From a virus: 34,614 nucleotides of DNA. The stretch is taken from IMG/VR virus record IMGVR_UViG_3300042691_032841, positions 1 through 34,614 of that record; one strand, given 5' to 3'. A model generated the notes under the pieces. That model was not told the origin of the DNA, made no database searches, and saw only the letters and a list, made by a program, of their open reading frames with translations. Positions 23,963 to 30,979 of the stretch are shown here, one piece after another; position 1 is the first letter of the stretch; every line of letters starts with the position of its first letter. A program made the translations under genes and the position numbers.

Positions 23963-24753
23963 TCGAACAAAACAAGAATGTCTATAGAGACAAGTTCTTA
24001 AAAAGAATCGTTGAAACCGATCCTGAACTTAGACAAATTACTTTACATGATGCTAGATATTATCAAAGATCGCCTGGGGTCTTTTATCCGTCTGTTACCA
24101 CAATTCTTGGTTACTTTCCAAAAGGTGCTTTTTTCGAAACCTGGATTAAAGACATGGGTCATAATGCTGATATTGTTATGCGTCGCGCTGGTGATGAGGG
24201 AACTCAAGTACACAACGCCGTAGAAAAGTTCTTAAAAGGTGAAGAGATTAGGTGGATAGAACCAGATGGAAAGGTTAATTATCATACTCACGTATGGAAA
24301 ATGATTCTAGGTTTTACAGATTTCTGGACGACTTATAAGCCCACTCTTTTATTGTCAGAAGAATTCATGTTTAGTGATACTTACAAGTATTCAGGAACCC
24401 TAGATCTATTGGTAGATATCAATGGAGAGAAGTGGCTTCTAGATATTAAAACCTCAAACTCAGTTCATGAAAGCTACTATCTACAAATGTCAGCCTACAC
24501 TAAAGCTTATGAAGAAAGATATCTCCAAAAAGTGGATCGTAACGGTATCATATGGCTCAAATCTTCAAAGAGAGGTCCAGACAAGGCAGGCAAAAAAATG
24601 CAAGGTGCAGGTTGGGAAATAATTGAAGGAAAGAAGACTGTTGATGAATACTTCAGTATGTTTTTGCATACTTACGAGACTTACAAGATTATGCATCCTG
24701 AATCTGAAATTGAATTACTTACTCTTCCAAATACTGTTAAACTAATAGATTAA
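23959..24753 (+). CDS. PD-(D/E)XK nuclease, RecB/Cas4-like (264 aa)
   Basis: The catalytic set is visible: H85 in GTQVHNAVEKFL, E134/E135 in LLLSEEFMF, D149 in SGTLDLLVD, D162-I-K164 in WLLDIKTSN (the D-x-K active site) and Q176 in YYLQMSAY, the QxxxY element of RecB-family nucleases. Such phage enzymes are exonucleases acting in recombination or DNA processing; no Fe-S cluster cysteines are present, so it is not a full Cas4. It is translationally coupled to the primase, implying a replication/recombination role. An overlapping frame at 24011-24223 is a shadow. Confidence 0.85.
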   Translation: MIEQNKNVYRDKFLKRIVETDPELRQITLHDARYYQRSPGVFYPSVTTILGYFPKGAFFETWIKDMGHNADIVMRRAGDEGTQVHNAVEKFLKGEEIRWIEPDGKVNYHTHVWKMILGFTDFWTTYKPTLLLSEEFMFSDTYKYSGTLDLLVDINGEKWLLDIKTSNSVHESYYLQMSAYTKAYEERYLQKVDRNGIIWLKSSKRGPDKAGKKMQGAGWEIIEGKKTVDEYFSMFLHTYETYKIMHPESEIELLTLPNTVKLID

Positions 24754-24766
24754 TATTTATTGGTAG
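24753..24766 (+). promoter_or_regulatory. Candidate late promoter (ATATTTATTGGTAG)
   Basis: ATATTTATTGGTAG lies one base before the ATG of the kinase gene and just after the nuclease stop. The near-zero spacing repeats that of the sites at 4121 and 16480, and it marks the change from replication genes to the packaging-tagged set. Confidence 0.4.
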
Positions 24767-24767
24767 T

Positions 24768-25553
24768 ATGATTAAGCTACTAGACTTATTATTAGAAGTA
24801 AAAGGGGGCAAAAAAGCTATTATAATGGCAGGTGGAGCCGGAGCCGGCAAATCCACTTTTGTTAAACAGATTAGATCTGACTTAAAAAATCAAGGCTGGA
24901 TTGAGCTGAATGCAGACAAGTATGTAGAAGACAAAGATAGTCCTATGTACAATAATCTAGCTAAAGCCTCTATTCAAATTGATAAAAGAGACCTTCCTGA
25001 TACTATACAATCCGGAAATAATTTTTTATATGATACAACTGGAACTAATATAGAAAGAATAACTAATATTAAAGATTCTGGTTATAATATTATGATGGTG
25101 ATGGTGTATACTAACCCTATAGTTAGTTTCCTTCGTAACTTTTCTAGAGAAAGAAAGGTTCCTACTGTTGGAGTATTATCTAGCTGGAATAATGTATATA
25201 AGAACATTGATACGTACAAAAAAATGTTCGGAGATAATTTTTATCTAGTAGAGACAGGAATGTCAAATGATGAACAAAAGATGGTAGCTGAATTTCAAAA
25301 GGCTTATAAATCTAATAAATTAAAAGAATTTTTTGAGCAGCTTTTATCTTCTGGACAATTTAAGTCTACATTTAAAAAAGATCCTACTAAACAAAAATCT
25401 CCTGAAGAAATAGCAAAATCTAAAGCACTTGTTGATAAGCAAATAGACATACTGTCTGATCAGTTTGATACTATAGAAAAACAAGTAGAAGAGTTAAAAG
25501 CTCAAGATATGTCAAGTGTTGCGTCTAAAGTAAAATCATTTATTAAGTCATGA
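24768..25553 (+). CDS. P-loop (zeta/PNK-like) kinase with capsid-targeting-type N-terminus (261 aa)
   Basis: Starts MIKLLDLLLEVKGGKK, the packaging-type peptide with L-L-E at 8-10. A P-loop kinase follows: Walker A GGAGAGKST (22-30), an Asp in LNADKY (about 47-52), YDTTGTN (88-94), and an Arg-rich lid RNFSRERKVPTVGV (about 123-136). The order resembles zeta-toxin and polynucleotide/nucleoside-kinase-type enzymes that phosphorylate a sugar, nucleotide or nucleic-acid end. The ~85-residue C-terminus is a Lys/Glu-rich helix (KQIDILSDQFDTIEKQ). Overlaps the nucleotidyltransferase by ATGA. If packaged, this kinase would be delivered with the DNA. The substrate is unknown. Confidence 0.8.
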   Translation: MIKLLDLLLEVKGGKKAIIMAGGAGAGKSTFVKQIRSDLKNQGWIELNADKYVEDKDSPMYNNLAKASIQIDKRDLPDTIQSGNNFLYDTTGTNIERITNIKDSGYNIMMVMVYTNPIVSFLRNFSRERKVPTVGVLSSWNNVYKNIDTYKKMFGDNFYLVETGMSNDEQKMVAEFQKAYKSNKLKEFFEQLLSSGQFKSTFKKDPTKQKSPEEIAKSKALVDKQIDILSDQFDTIEKQVEELKAQDMSSVASKVKSFIKS

Positions 25554-26140
25554 TTAACTTCGAACAACTAGGAAGACAGATAGCAGAGGATATATTAAAA
25601 GAAGCATCGCCAGATGTAGGCCCTTGTTTTTACCCTGGTAAATTCAAACCTCCTCATAAAGGACATTTTGAAGCCGCAAAATATTTAGCGTCTCTAAATT
25701 ATATTAACAAAGTATATGTTGTTATATCTAATGTTACTAAGTACGGTATAACTCCTGAAGATTCTCTTTATATCTGGCAAGAATATCTTAAAGCAGAACC
25801 CAATCCTAAAATAGAGGTAACAATATCTAAAGAGTCCACACCAATAAAAGACATCTTTGCTTTTATGGCAGAAAACCCTGATGTTGACCCAGTCTATGTT
25901 GCGTCAGGAGAAGAAGAACAAACAGAATTAGGATACTTTGATTCTATACAAAAAAGATTTCCTAATAAAGTAAGACCTGAAATTATACCGGCACAATTTG
26001 GTAGAATATCTGCAACTCAAATGAGAGCCACAATTAAAGCTGGTAACTTTGAAGAATTTGCTAAATTTATTCCAGACTCGGCATATAATAAAGGAGTGGC
26101 TAAAGATGTTTTTGGAAGATTATTGAAAATAATGAAATGA
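25550..26140 (+). CDS. NMNAT/cytidylyltransferase-like nucleotidyltransferase with packaging-type N-terminus (196 aa)
   Basis: Residues 25-45 contain YPGKFKPPHKGHFEAAKYLA, the (H/T)xGH nucleotide-binding motif (HKGH, 36-39) of the nucleotidyltransferase alpha/beta-phosphodiesterase superfamily. ISATQMRATI (153-162) is the ISxTxxR motif that binds the triphosphate. This pair is typical of NadM/NadR/RibL-like enzymes that form dinucleotides such as NAD. The N-terminus (MINFEQLGRQIAEDILKEAS) ends in L-K-E before Ala-Ser, as a prohead-protease site would. It is coupled by 4-nt overlaps to the kinase upstream and the peptidase-HAD fusion downstream. NMN as substrate is plausible, not shown. Confidence 0.8.
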   Translation: MINFEQLGRQIAEDILKEASPDVGPCFYPGKFKPPHKGHFEAAKYLASLNYINKVYVVISNVTKYGITPEDSLYIWQEYLKAEPNPKIEVTISKESTPIKDIFAFMAENPDVDPVYVASGEEEQTELGYFDSIQKRFPNKVRPEIIPAQFGRISATQMRATIKAGNFEEFAKFIPDSAYNKGVAKDVFGRLLKIMK

Positions 26141-27030
26141 TACCAGAAAAAAGACAAGAAATAATAGAGGATTTTATACAGTTTGCAAAAAATAAACTTT
26201 ATATAAATCAGCTTCCTACAATTAGGTTTTTAAATGATCGTGAATGGGCAACAGAAAGAAGAAGTTTTGGTGAGTATAATCCAAACGAAAACCATTTAGA
26301 TGTTTATATAGGAAATAGAAACTTAGCAGATATACTAAGAACTCTATGTCATGAATTAGTTCACCATAGACAAAATGAGCTTGGTAAATTATATAATAGT
26401 GCTGGTAAGACAGGATCTAATATAGAGAATGAAGCTAATGCTTTAGCAGGTATAATGATGAGAGACTATGGTAAAACTAATGATCTTATTTATGAATCTT
26501 TTCTTCCTACTCTTAAACAAATTTATGAAGTAGAACAATCCGGAGGTATTCAGATTTATTGTGATATGGATGGAGTATTGTGTGATTTTGATGAAAGATT
26601 TGAACATTTTTATGAGATGACTCCAATTCAATATAGAGAGAAATATGGACCAACCCCTTTTAAAAATGCTGTAGATCAAGCCGGCATTGACTTTTGGGCT
26701 AAAATGAAATGGATGCCAGGAGGTCAAGAACTATGGTCAATTATAGGTAAGTATAATCCATACATCCTAACTAGTCCTAGTAAATTTAATCATGCTGTAG
26801 AAGGTAAAAAGTTATGGATAAAGTCAAATCTTGATCCTCAACCAAAAGGAATAATATTTGGACAGACAGGGCAAAAACATTTAGAAATGAAAACAGATCC
26901 TAAAAGATCTATCCTAATAGATGACTATTGGCCAAACCTAGCTCCTTGGAAAGATTTAGAAGGTATAGCAATAATGCACAAAGATATTAATAAGACAAAA
27001 AATATATTAAGTAAATTCAGAATAAAATAG
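26137..27030 (+). CDS. Fusion of zinc metallopeptidase-like and HAD phosphatase domains (297 aa)
   Basis: Residues 1-120: a zincin-like domain with LCHELVHHRQNELG (HELVHH at 72-77) and a possible third ligand in NIENEANALAG (about 95-105). Residues 138-297: a HAD hydrolase like 5'(3')-deoxyribonucleotidases, with the nucleophile motif IYCDMDGVLCDFD (D143, D145), ILTSPSK (motif II Thr/Ser), and ILIDDYWPN (motif IV D262-D263). The short linker FLPTLKQIYEVEQSGG (122-137) resembles the MIKLIDILKEVEQ start of the 181-aa protein at 28711 and includes I-Y-E. It thus looks like an internal packaging/cleavage peptide. The gene overlaps its upstream neighbour by ATGA. The domain calls are good; physiological substrates are unknown. 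Confidence 0.8.
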   Translation: MIPEKRQEIIEDFIQFAKNKLYINQLPTIRFLNDREWATERRSFGEYNPNENHLDVYIGNRNLADILRTLCHELVHHRQNELGKLYNSAGKTGSNIENEANALAGIMMRDYGKTNDLIYESFLPTLKQIYEVEQSGGIQIYCDMDGVLCDFDERFEHFYEMTPIQYREKYGPTPFKNAVDQAGIDFWAKMKWMPGGQELWSIIGKYNPYILTSPSKFNHAVEGKKLWIKSNLDPQPKGIIFGQTGQKHLEMKTDPKRSILIDDYWPNLAPWKDLEGIAIMHKDINKTKNILSKFRIK

Positions 27031-27032
27031 TT

Positions 27033-27611
27033 ATGTTACCAAAAGATTCTACGCTAAAAAAACAATTTAAACAAAGAGATGTTCAAAGGATGAGAAATAT
27101 TATTACTGGTAAAACTGGTGATAGAACTCAAGTGCTTGGAGGTTGGGAAAGTAAAATAGAAGAACATAAAGAAGGTGATATTTGGGAAGAAGATGGAAAA
27201 AAGTGGACTATAAAGAATGGCATCAAACAGTCTATAACCAAGCTAGATAAATTCAAACATCTTGTATCTCTACCTCTTACTTGTCCTAGTTGTAAGAAGC
27301 CTATGAAGGCTGATGAATTAAATAAAAAGATGTACTCGGTACATAAAGTGTGTTTGAACTGTGTTATTGATATGGAAGCTAAACTAAAGCTAGAAGGTAA
27401 ATATAAGCAGTATGAAAAAAATATTCTTAATATGAATAAGAATGCTAGTCTTGAAGAGTTTGAAATGGCTTTGGATTCATGGCTTGAGGAAAAAGATACC
27501 TTCGTAACTGAGCAAGGGGATATTGAAAGTTGGCAAGGCGGAGATAAGACTCAGATATATCAAGAACTCAAAAAGAAGATAGAAGAGTTTAGGAAAACAG
27601 ATATTTATTAG
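27033..27611 (+). CDS. Zinc-ribbon protein of unknown function (192 aa)
   Basis: Contains a four-Cys zinc ribbon: C-P-S-C in LTCPSCKKPM (about 93-102) and C-L-N-C in HKVCLNCVID (about 113-122). N-terminal basic helix (STLKKQFKQRDVQRMRNI) and an EGDIWEEDGKKWTIKNG beta region precede it, and acidic helices follow. The EGDIW-x-E-x-G-K-x-W pattern recurs in T4-like marine phage proteins, but I know no function. Unlike most neighbours it lacks the M-x-K-L-x-D-I-L start. It lies 2 nt after the peptidase-HAD gene. A nucleic-acid or protein-binding role is likely. Confidence 0.65.
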   Translation: MLPKDSTLKKQFKQRDVQRMRNIITGKTGDRTQVLGGWESKIEEHKEGDIWEEDGKKWTIKNGIKQSITKLDKFKHLVSLPLTCPSCKKPMKADELNKKMYSVHKVCLNCVIDMEAKLKLEGKYKQYEKNILNMNKNASLEEFEMALDSWLEEKDTFVTEQGDIESWQGGDKTQIYQELKKKIEEFRKTDIY

Positions 27612-27613
27612 TA
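27601..27613 (+). promoter_or_regulatory. Candidate late promoter (ATATTTATTAGTA)
   Basis: An exact copy of the 13-nt element at 1658-1670. It overlaps the last codons and stop of the zinc-ribbon gene and lies 20 nt before the next ATG. Confidence 0.45.
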
Positions 27614-27633
27614 AATTCTAAAAGAATATTGTA

Positions 27634-28710
27634 ATGCATAATATATCAGAAAAAGCTGCATCTAAACAACAACAGAAATTAATGGGTATAGTTCACGCCC
27701 TTCAAAAAGGAGATATGAAACCTTCACAAGCATCAGGAAAAGCAAAAGAAATGGCTAAATCAATGAAAAAAGGAGATGTAAAAGATTTTGCATCAACTAA
27801 ACATAAAGGACTTCCTAAAAAAGTAAAGAAGGAAGACTATGATCCTACCAAGATGTATGTGGTTCTTAAACCAATGGACAATCTAGATGCAGCAGGTTTG
27901 ATTAAAGAATTAAATCCACTAGAAGGCCTTCAGCCTCTTAATATTATGCAAGATGATGTTCATAGTGTAGTAACTGACGAATCAGAAGCACAGAGAATTG
28001 CTGCAGAAGTATATGGAGCATACGTTAAAGAAGTTCAAGCTCTTGAAGAAAAGAAAGGAAAGGTAGGTGATAAGTTGAAAAAAACTATTGACCATCTTGA
28101 GAAGAAACGTAAAGAGCATGTTGATATGGCTAAAGAAGATCCTAAAAATGCTTCTCAACATAAAGAACATATTGCTAAACTTGCATCTCAAATCGACGAT
28201 CTTATGAGTAAGATGGAAAAGATTGAGAAGAGCAAGAAAAATGTTGAAAAAGTAGAAGACGAAAAAAGTGATAAAAAAAAAGATAAATTAAAAGAAGAAT
28301 TTAATCCTACTGATAAAGTAATTTTAGACATCCCTCTTTTTATTAGACTTTTAGAATATGCTAGAGAAGATGCCAAATCAGACATGGATCTTCATAATGT
28401 AGCGCAAAAAGCCATTGAATTATCCCAATCAGGTATGTCTCTTTCTATGAAAGATTACGAATCTTTAATAGGAGGGCAAGAGCAATTAGCAGAATCTGAT
28501 AATGTAGTAGATAGTATCCCAGAAATTCAAAGATATCTTAAAGATCTTGTAATTAAAATTCCTACAGTAAAAGGTATAGATACAAATGAGGTTAAAGGAA
28601 TTGTAGAATTAATAAATTCAATACTTGCTAAATTAGGAAAAGGATCAGTTGGACCTGCTATAAATGCAACTAACAAAGTTTTTAATCAAAGAACTCAAGG
28701 ATTAAAATAA
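27634..28710 (+). CDS. Lys-rich multidomain protein with DUF3008-like N-terminus (358 aa)
   Basis: Residues about 8-68 contain AASKQQQKLMGIVHALQKGD, AKEMAKSMKKGDVKDFAST and KHKGLPKK, which from memory match small basic proteins of the DUF3008 type. A short beta domain follows (KMYVVLKPMDNL, about 75-86), then a very charged coiled coil (about 140-225), an L-K-E site in KDKLKEEFNP (about 221-230), and a C-terminal helical domain with IPLFIRLLEYAREDAKSDMD and IELSQSGMSLSMKDYESL. The first part could bind nucleic acid. It has a candidate late promoter, and it is followed with no gap by the 181-aa gene. A DNA-binding virion protein is possible. Confidence 0.65.
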   Translation: MHNISEKAASKQQQKLMGIVHALQKGDMKPSQASGKAKEMAKSMKKGDVKDFASTKHKGLPKKVKKEDYDPTKMYVVLKPMDNLDAAGLIKELNPLEGLQPLNIMQDDVHSVVTDESEAQRIAAEVYGAYVKEVQALEEKKGKVGDKLKKTIDHLEKKRKEHVDMAKEDPKNASQHKEHIAKLASQIDDLMSKMEKIEKSKKNVEKVEDEKSDKKKDKLKEEFNPTDKVILDIPLFIRLLEYAREDAKSDMDLHNVAQKAIELSQSGMSLSMKDYESLIGGQEQLAESDNVVDSIPEIQRYLKDLVIKIPTVKGIDTNEVKGIVELINSILAKLGKGSVGPAINATNKVFNQRTQGLK

Positions 28711-29256
28711 GTGATTAAATTAATAGACATATTAAAAGAAGTTGAGCAAGATCAAATAGATATATCTGCATTAAATAATCTAGATGATGAAATAGAAAAA
28801 GCTTTAGAAACTGCTCCTAAAAATGAAATAATAGGTACTATTTCTATAGTATTAGCTTTACCTGGAATCATAAATGCCATTACAAAAATTATAGAGGCGA
28901 TAGCAAAAAAAGCTGGTATTCAATTAAAAAAATCTGATCCGAAATGGTATCAAGTTATAGGAAAAGTAACTGATAAGATTGATGACTACGTAGATACACC
29001 ATTTAGAATTATGCTAAAACCTTTTATTCAAGATCAAAGTAAAAGAGATAAAGTAGCAAAGATTTTTAAGGCGGTAGTTCTAACTATGATGGCAATTTTT
29101 GGATCGGTAGATGTTAAACAAATTGAATCTACAACATCACTAATTAAAAATTTAGCTCCTGATATATCAAGTGAATTAATACAATCTATTGCAGAAAAAA
29201 ATGCAAGTAAAATTGGTACTATATTAAGAGACGTAATTAAACCATTGTTTGCTTAA
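28711..29256 (+). CDS. Putative packaged protein with membrane-active helices (181 aa, GTG start)
   Basis: Begins at GTG, directly after the preceding stop: the encoded start M-I-K-L-I-D-I-L-K-E (L-K-E at 8-10) matches the other packaging-type N-termini exactly, which fixes this start. The body is helical with a long apolar segment EIIGTISIVLALPGIINAIT (about 39-58) and a second one AVVLTMMAIFGSVD (about 115-128), separated by basic amphipathic stretches. These could insert into a membrane. In a packaged protein this might mean a pore or DNA-entry role after ejection. This is speculative, and no family is recognised. Confidence 0.65.
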   Translation: MIKLIDILKEVEQDQIDISALNNLDDEIEKALETAPKNEIIGTISIVLALPGIINAITKIIEAIAKKAGIQLKKSDPKWYQVIGKVTDKIDDYVDTPFRIMLKPFIQDQSKRDKVAKIFKAVVLTMMAIFGSVDVKQIESTTSLIKNLAPDISSELIQSIAEKNASKIGTILRDVIKPLFA

Positions 29257-29268
29257 AATTTTATAATA

Positions 29269-29598
29269 ATGGATACAATTCAAGAATTAAACGAAGGAGA
29301 ATTTTGCCCTCAATGTTTGGCTCAATATATAAGAGAACACATTAACTCTTTACAAGAAGCGGAGTATCAAGGACGTAAAGTACCTCTAGGAAAACCTATG
29401 AGAGGCGATATTAAGAAGTTTAAAGTATATGTAAAGAATAATAAGGGTAATATTGTTAAGGTTAACTTTGGAGACCCTAACATGAAGATTAAAAAGTCAA
29501 ATCCTAAAAGAAGAAAGAGTTTTAGAGCAAGACACCATTGTGACACTAATCCAGGACCAAGATGGAAAGCAAGATATTGGTCATGCAGAAAATGGTAA
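29269..29598 (+). CDS. Conserved basic Cys-containing phage protein (109 aa)
   Basis: N-terminal MDTIQELNEGEFCPQCLAQY carries a C-x-x-C and is followed by an L-Q-E site before Ala at 28-31 (NSLQEAEYQG). The remainder is a highly characteristic basic domain: KFKVYVKNNKGNIVKVNFGD, then MKIKKSNPKRRKSFRARHHC and KARYWSCRKW. I recognise this as a family widespread in T4-like phages, generally without known function; its Arg/Lys and conserved Cys/His suggest a zinc- or nucleic-acid-binding fold. If cut after E30, the mature part would be this domain alone. Confidence 0.7.
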   Translation: MDTIQELNEGEFCPQCLAQYIREHINSLQEAEYQGRKVPLGKPMRGDIKKFKVYVKNNKGNIVKVNFGDPNMKIKKSNPKRRKSFRARHHCDTNPGPRWKARYWSCRKW

Positions 29599-29601
29599 AC
29601 T

Positions 29602-29841
29602 ATGATTAAACTTAAAGATATATTAAACGAAGCAGCAAAACCAGGTCCAATAGAGTATCCAAAAGACCATAAACCAGGTATGAAAGTTACTAAGGGTGGT
29701 TCAATGTGTGCTAATTGTGAATACTGGATTAAAGAAGGTAATATATGCAATAATCAATATTGGCTTAAGTGGAGAAAAGGCAATGCCAAAATACCTGCCA
29801 ATGCTGATGAGTATTGCTGTAATTGGTGGCATGCAAACTAA
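29602..29841 (+). CDS. Cys-rich small protein with packaging-type N-terminus (79 aa)
   Basis: Starts MIKLKDILNEAAKPGPIEYP, with L-N-E at 8-10 before Ala-Ala, an ideal T4-type cleavage site. The mature part would be a ~69-residue domain with GSMCANCEYW (C-x2-C, about 34-43), a third Cys in GNICNNQYW and a C-C pair in ADEYCCNWW: five cysteines. The spacing suggests a zinc or iron-sulphur site; the pattern faintly recalls high-potential iron-sulphur proteins, but this is not proven. Gene spacing is 3 nt from the basic protein before it. Confidence 0.65.
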   Translation: MIKLKDILNEAAKPGPIEYPKDHKPGMKVTKGGSMCANCEYWIKEGNICNNQYWLKWRKGNAKIPANADEYCCNWWHAN

Positions 29842-29842
29842 G

Positions 29843-29856
29843 ATATTTATACTTAT
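29843..29856 (+). promoter_or_regulatory. Candidate late promoter (ATATTTATACTTAT)
   Basis: ATATTTATACTTAT fills the 15-nt gap between the Cys-rich gene and the 105-aa gene and touches the ATG. The ATATTTATA core agrees with the motif; the AGTA part is changed to CTTA. Confidence 0.35.
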
Positions 29857-30174
29857 ATGACAAAGCTTCTAGATATTTTAAAGGAAATTAAAGAGTCTTT
29901 CATAGACTTTGCAGAGACTAGAATGAAGGGAGCTGAGAAGATTGCAAATAACGCAAAGGAAAAAGGAGGTCTTTCTATGCTTACTTATAATCACTTTGTA
30001 GTTAAACTTCCTTATTATAAGAAGGCTAAACAAGGTGAATTTAATATAGAAGAGGCTAAGAAAGAATATAATAGGACATATAAGGAGATATCCCTGAATA
30101 TGACCCAAACAGAGTTTCAGAGAGAGGTTGGTAGACTAGAAGTATTAGGTGAACTAATAATTAGAAATAAATGA
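29857..30174 (+). CDS. Small helical protein with packaging-type N-terminus (105 aa)
   Basis: Starts MTKLLDILKEIKESF with L-K-E at 8-10. The body is helical with KEKGGLSMLTYNHFVVKLPY (about 44-63) as the only hydrophobic part and then KEYNRTYKEISLNMTQTEFQ. It overlaps the next gene by ATGA. The domain has no recognised function; small proteins with the L-P-Y-Y centre occur in related phages. Packaging in the head is inferred from the N-terminus. Confidence 0.6.
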   Translation: MTKLLDILKEIKESFIDFAETRMKGAEKIANNAKEKGGLSMLTYNHFVVKLPYYKKAKQGEFNIEEAKKEYNRTYKEISLNMTQTEFQREVGRLEVLGELIIRNK

Positions 30175-30704
30175 TTAAGCTTAAAGATATATTATTAGAA
30201 ATGGCCAAAACAGATATTCACTATCAGAATATCTTACAGTCTTTTAATAATGGAGATGCAGAAATTAGAGATCGAATATCTAGAGCGGTATCAAAAACCC
30301 CCTACACTTTAGAAAAAGATTTAGAATATCTAGGATATGATGATATTACCGATATAGAAAAAGAATTAGATTTAAATCCTCTTGAAGAAGCTTGTTGGAA
30401 AGGATATAGAAAAGATCCAAAAAATCCAATGAAAAAAGGAAAAAAAGGGAATATGGTTCCTAATTGTGTTAGAGTAAGTGAAGCAAAAAAGAAAGGAAAA
30501 GTTAATCCTGCGTATCTTACTAAAGATGCTGCAGCAATGAAGAAAGAGATTGATAGAGTTAAAAAGTTAAAGTCTGATGATCCTTCTGCTTATGGAAAGT
30601 GGGAAGCTGATTATGCTGATAAGGCTAAAACTAAGAAATATAAGACTAAGAAGAGTGCGGCAACTTCTGCTTACGAAAAAAGATTTGGTAAAAAAGAAAA
30701 ATAA
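30171..30704 (+). CDS. Modular basic protein with packaging-type N-terminus (177 aa)
   Basis: Starts MIKLKDILLEMAK (L-L-E at 8-10). After a helical part comes LNPLEEACWKGYRKDPKNPM, KKGKKGNMVPNCVRVSEAKK (about 79-118): a Cys-framed module, A-C-W-K-G-Y ... V-P-N-C-V, that I associate with many T4-like marine phage proteins, flanked by L-E-E before Ala and by V-S-E before Ala. The C-terminal domain (AYGKWEADYADKAK, KKSAATSAYEKRFGKK) is a basic helical unit also common in such phages. Several units in one short protein, separated by possible cleavage sites, suggest a small polyprotein. The Lys-rich parts could bind packaged DNA. Confidence 0.65.
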   Translation: MIKLKDILLEMAKTDIHYQNILQSFNNGDAEIRDRISRAVSKTPYTLEKDLEYLGYDDITDIEKELDLNPLEEACWKGYRKDPKNPMKKGKKGNMVPNCVRVSEAKKKGKVNPAYLTKDAAAMKKEIDRVKKLKSDDPSAYGKWEADYADKAKTKKYKTKKSAATSAYEKRFGKKEK

Positions 30705-30979
30705 TGAAGCTACAAGAACTATTACAACAATTAGTTGAAGAAAGACTTAAGTTTCACCACTCAAATGCACCAGATGCAAAAGGTAGATTTAAAGAATTGC
30801 CAGCAGAAAAGTTAGCTAATTGGTTGATTAGAACAAGAAAAGGTAATATGAGTAAAATAACAGGCTCATTAAATCAACAAGCTAATTTTAATCGTAAAGA
30901 TGATCCTGCTTACGCAAGGAAGATGGATAGGACTAGAGAGATAGTTAAAAAGAAACTAGATAAAAAGAAAAAGAAATGA
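30704..30979 (+). CDS. Small very basic protein with packaging-type N-terminus (91 aa)
   Basis: Starts MKLQELLQQLVEERLK: a short variant of the tag with L-V-E at 10-12. It then has FHHSNAPDAKGRFKELPAEK and GNMSKITGSLNQQANFNRKD, ending in a run of Lys (KKLDKKKKK). The Arg/Lys content and small size fit a DNA-binding internal protein. Its start shares a base with the previous stop, and its end overlaps the next gene by ATGA. Function unknown. Confidence 0.65.
   Translation: MKLQELLQQLVEERLKFHHSNAPDAKGRFKELPAEKLANWLIRTRKGNMSKITGSLNQQANFNRKDDPAYARKMDRTREIVKKKLDKKKKK

Noticed and set aside
24768-25553. Zeta-toxin of a toxin-antitoxin pair
   Set aside because: No epsilon-like antitoxin gene is adjacent, and the protein carries a packaging-type N-terminus; only the general kinase fold is claimed.
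29602-29841. Firm assignment as a high-potential iron-sulphur protein
   Set aside because: The cysteine spacing matches only loosely and the C-C pair is not typical, so only a metal-binding guess is given.
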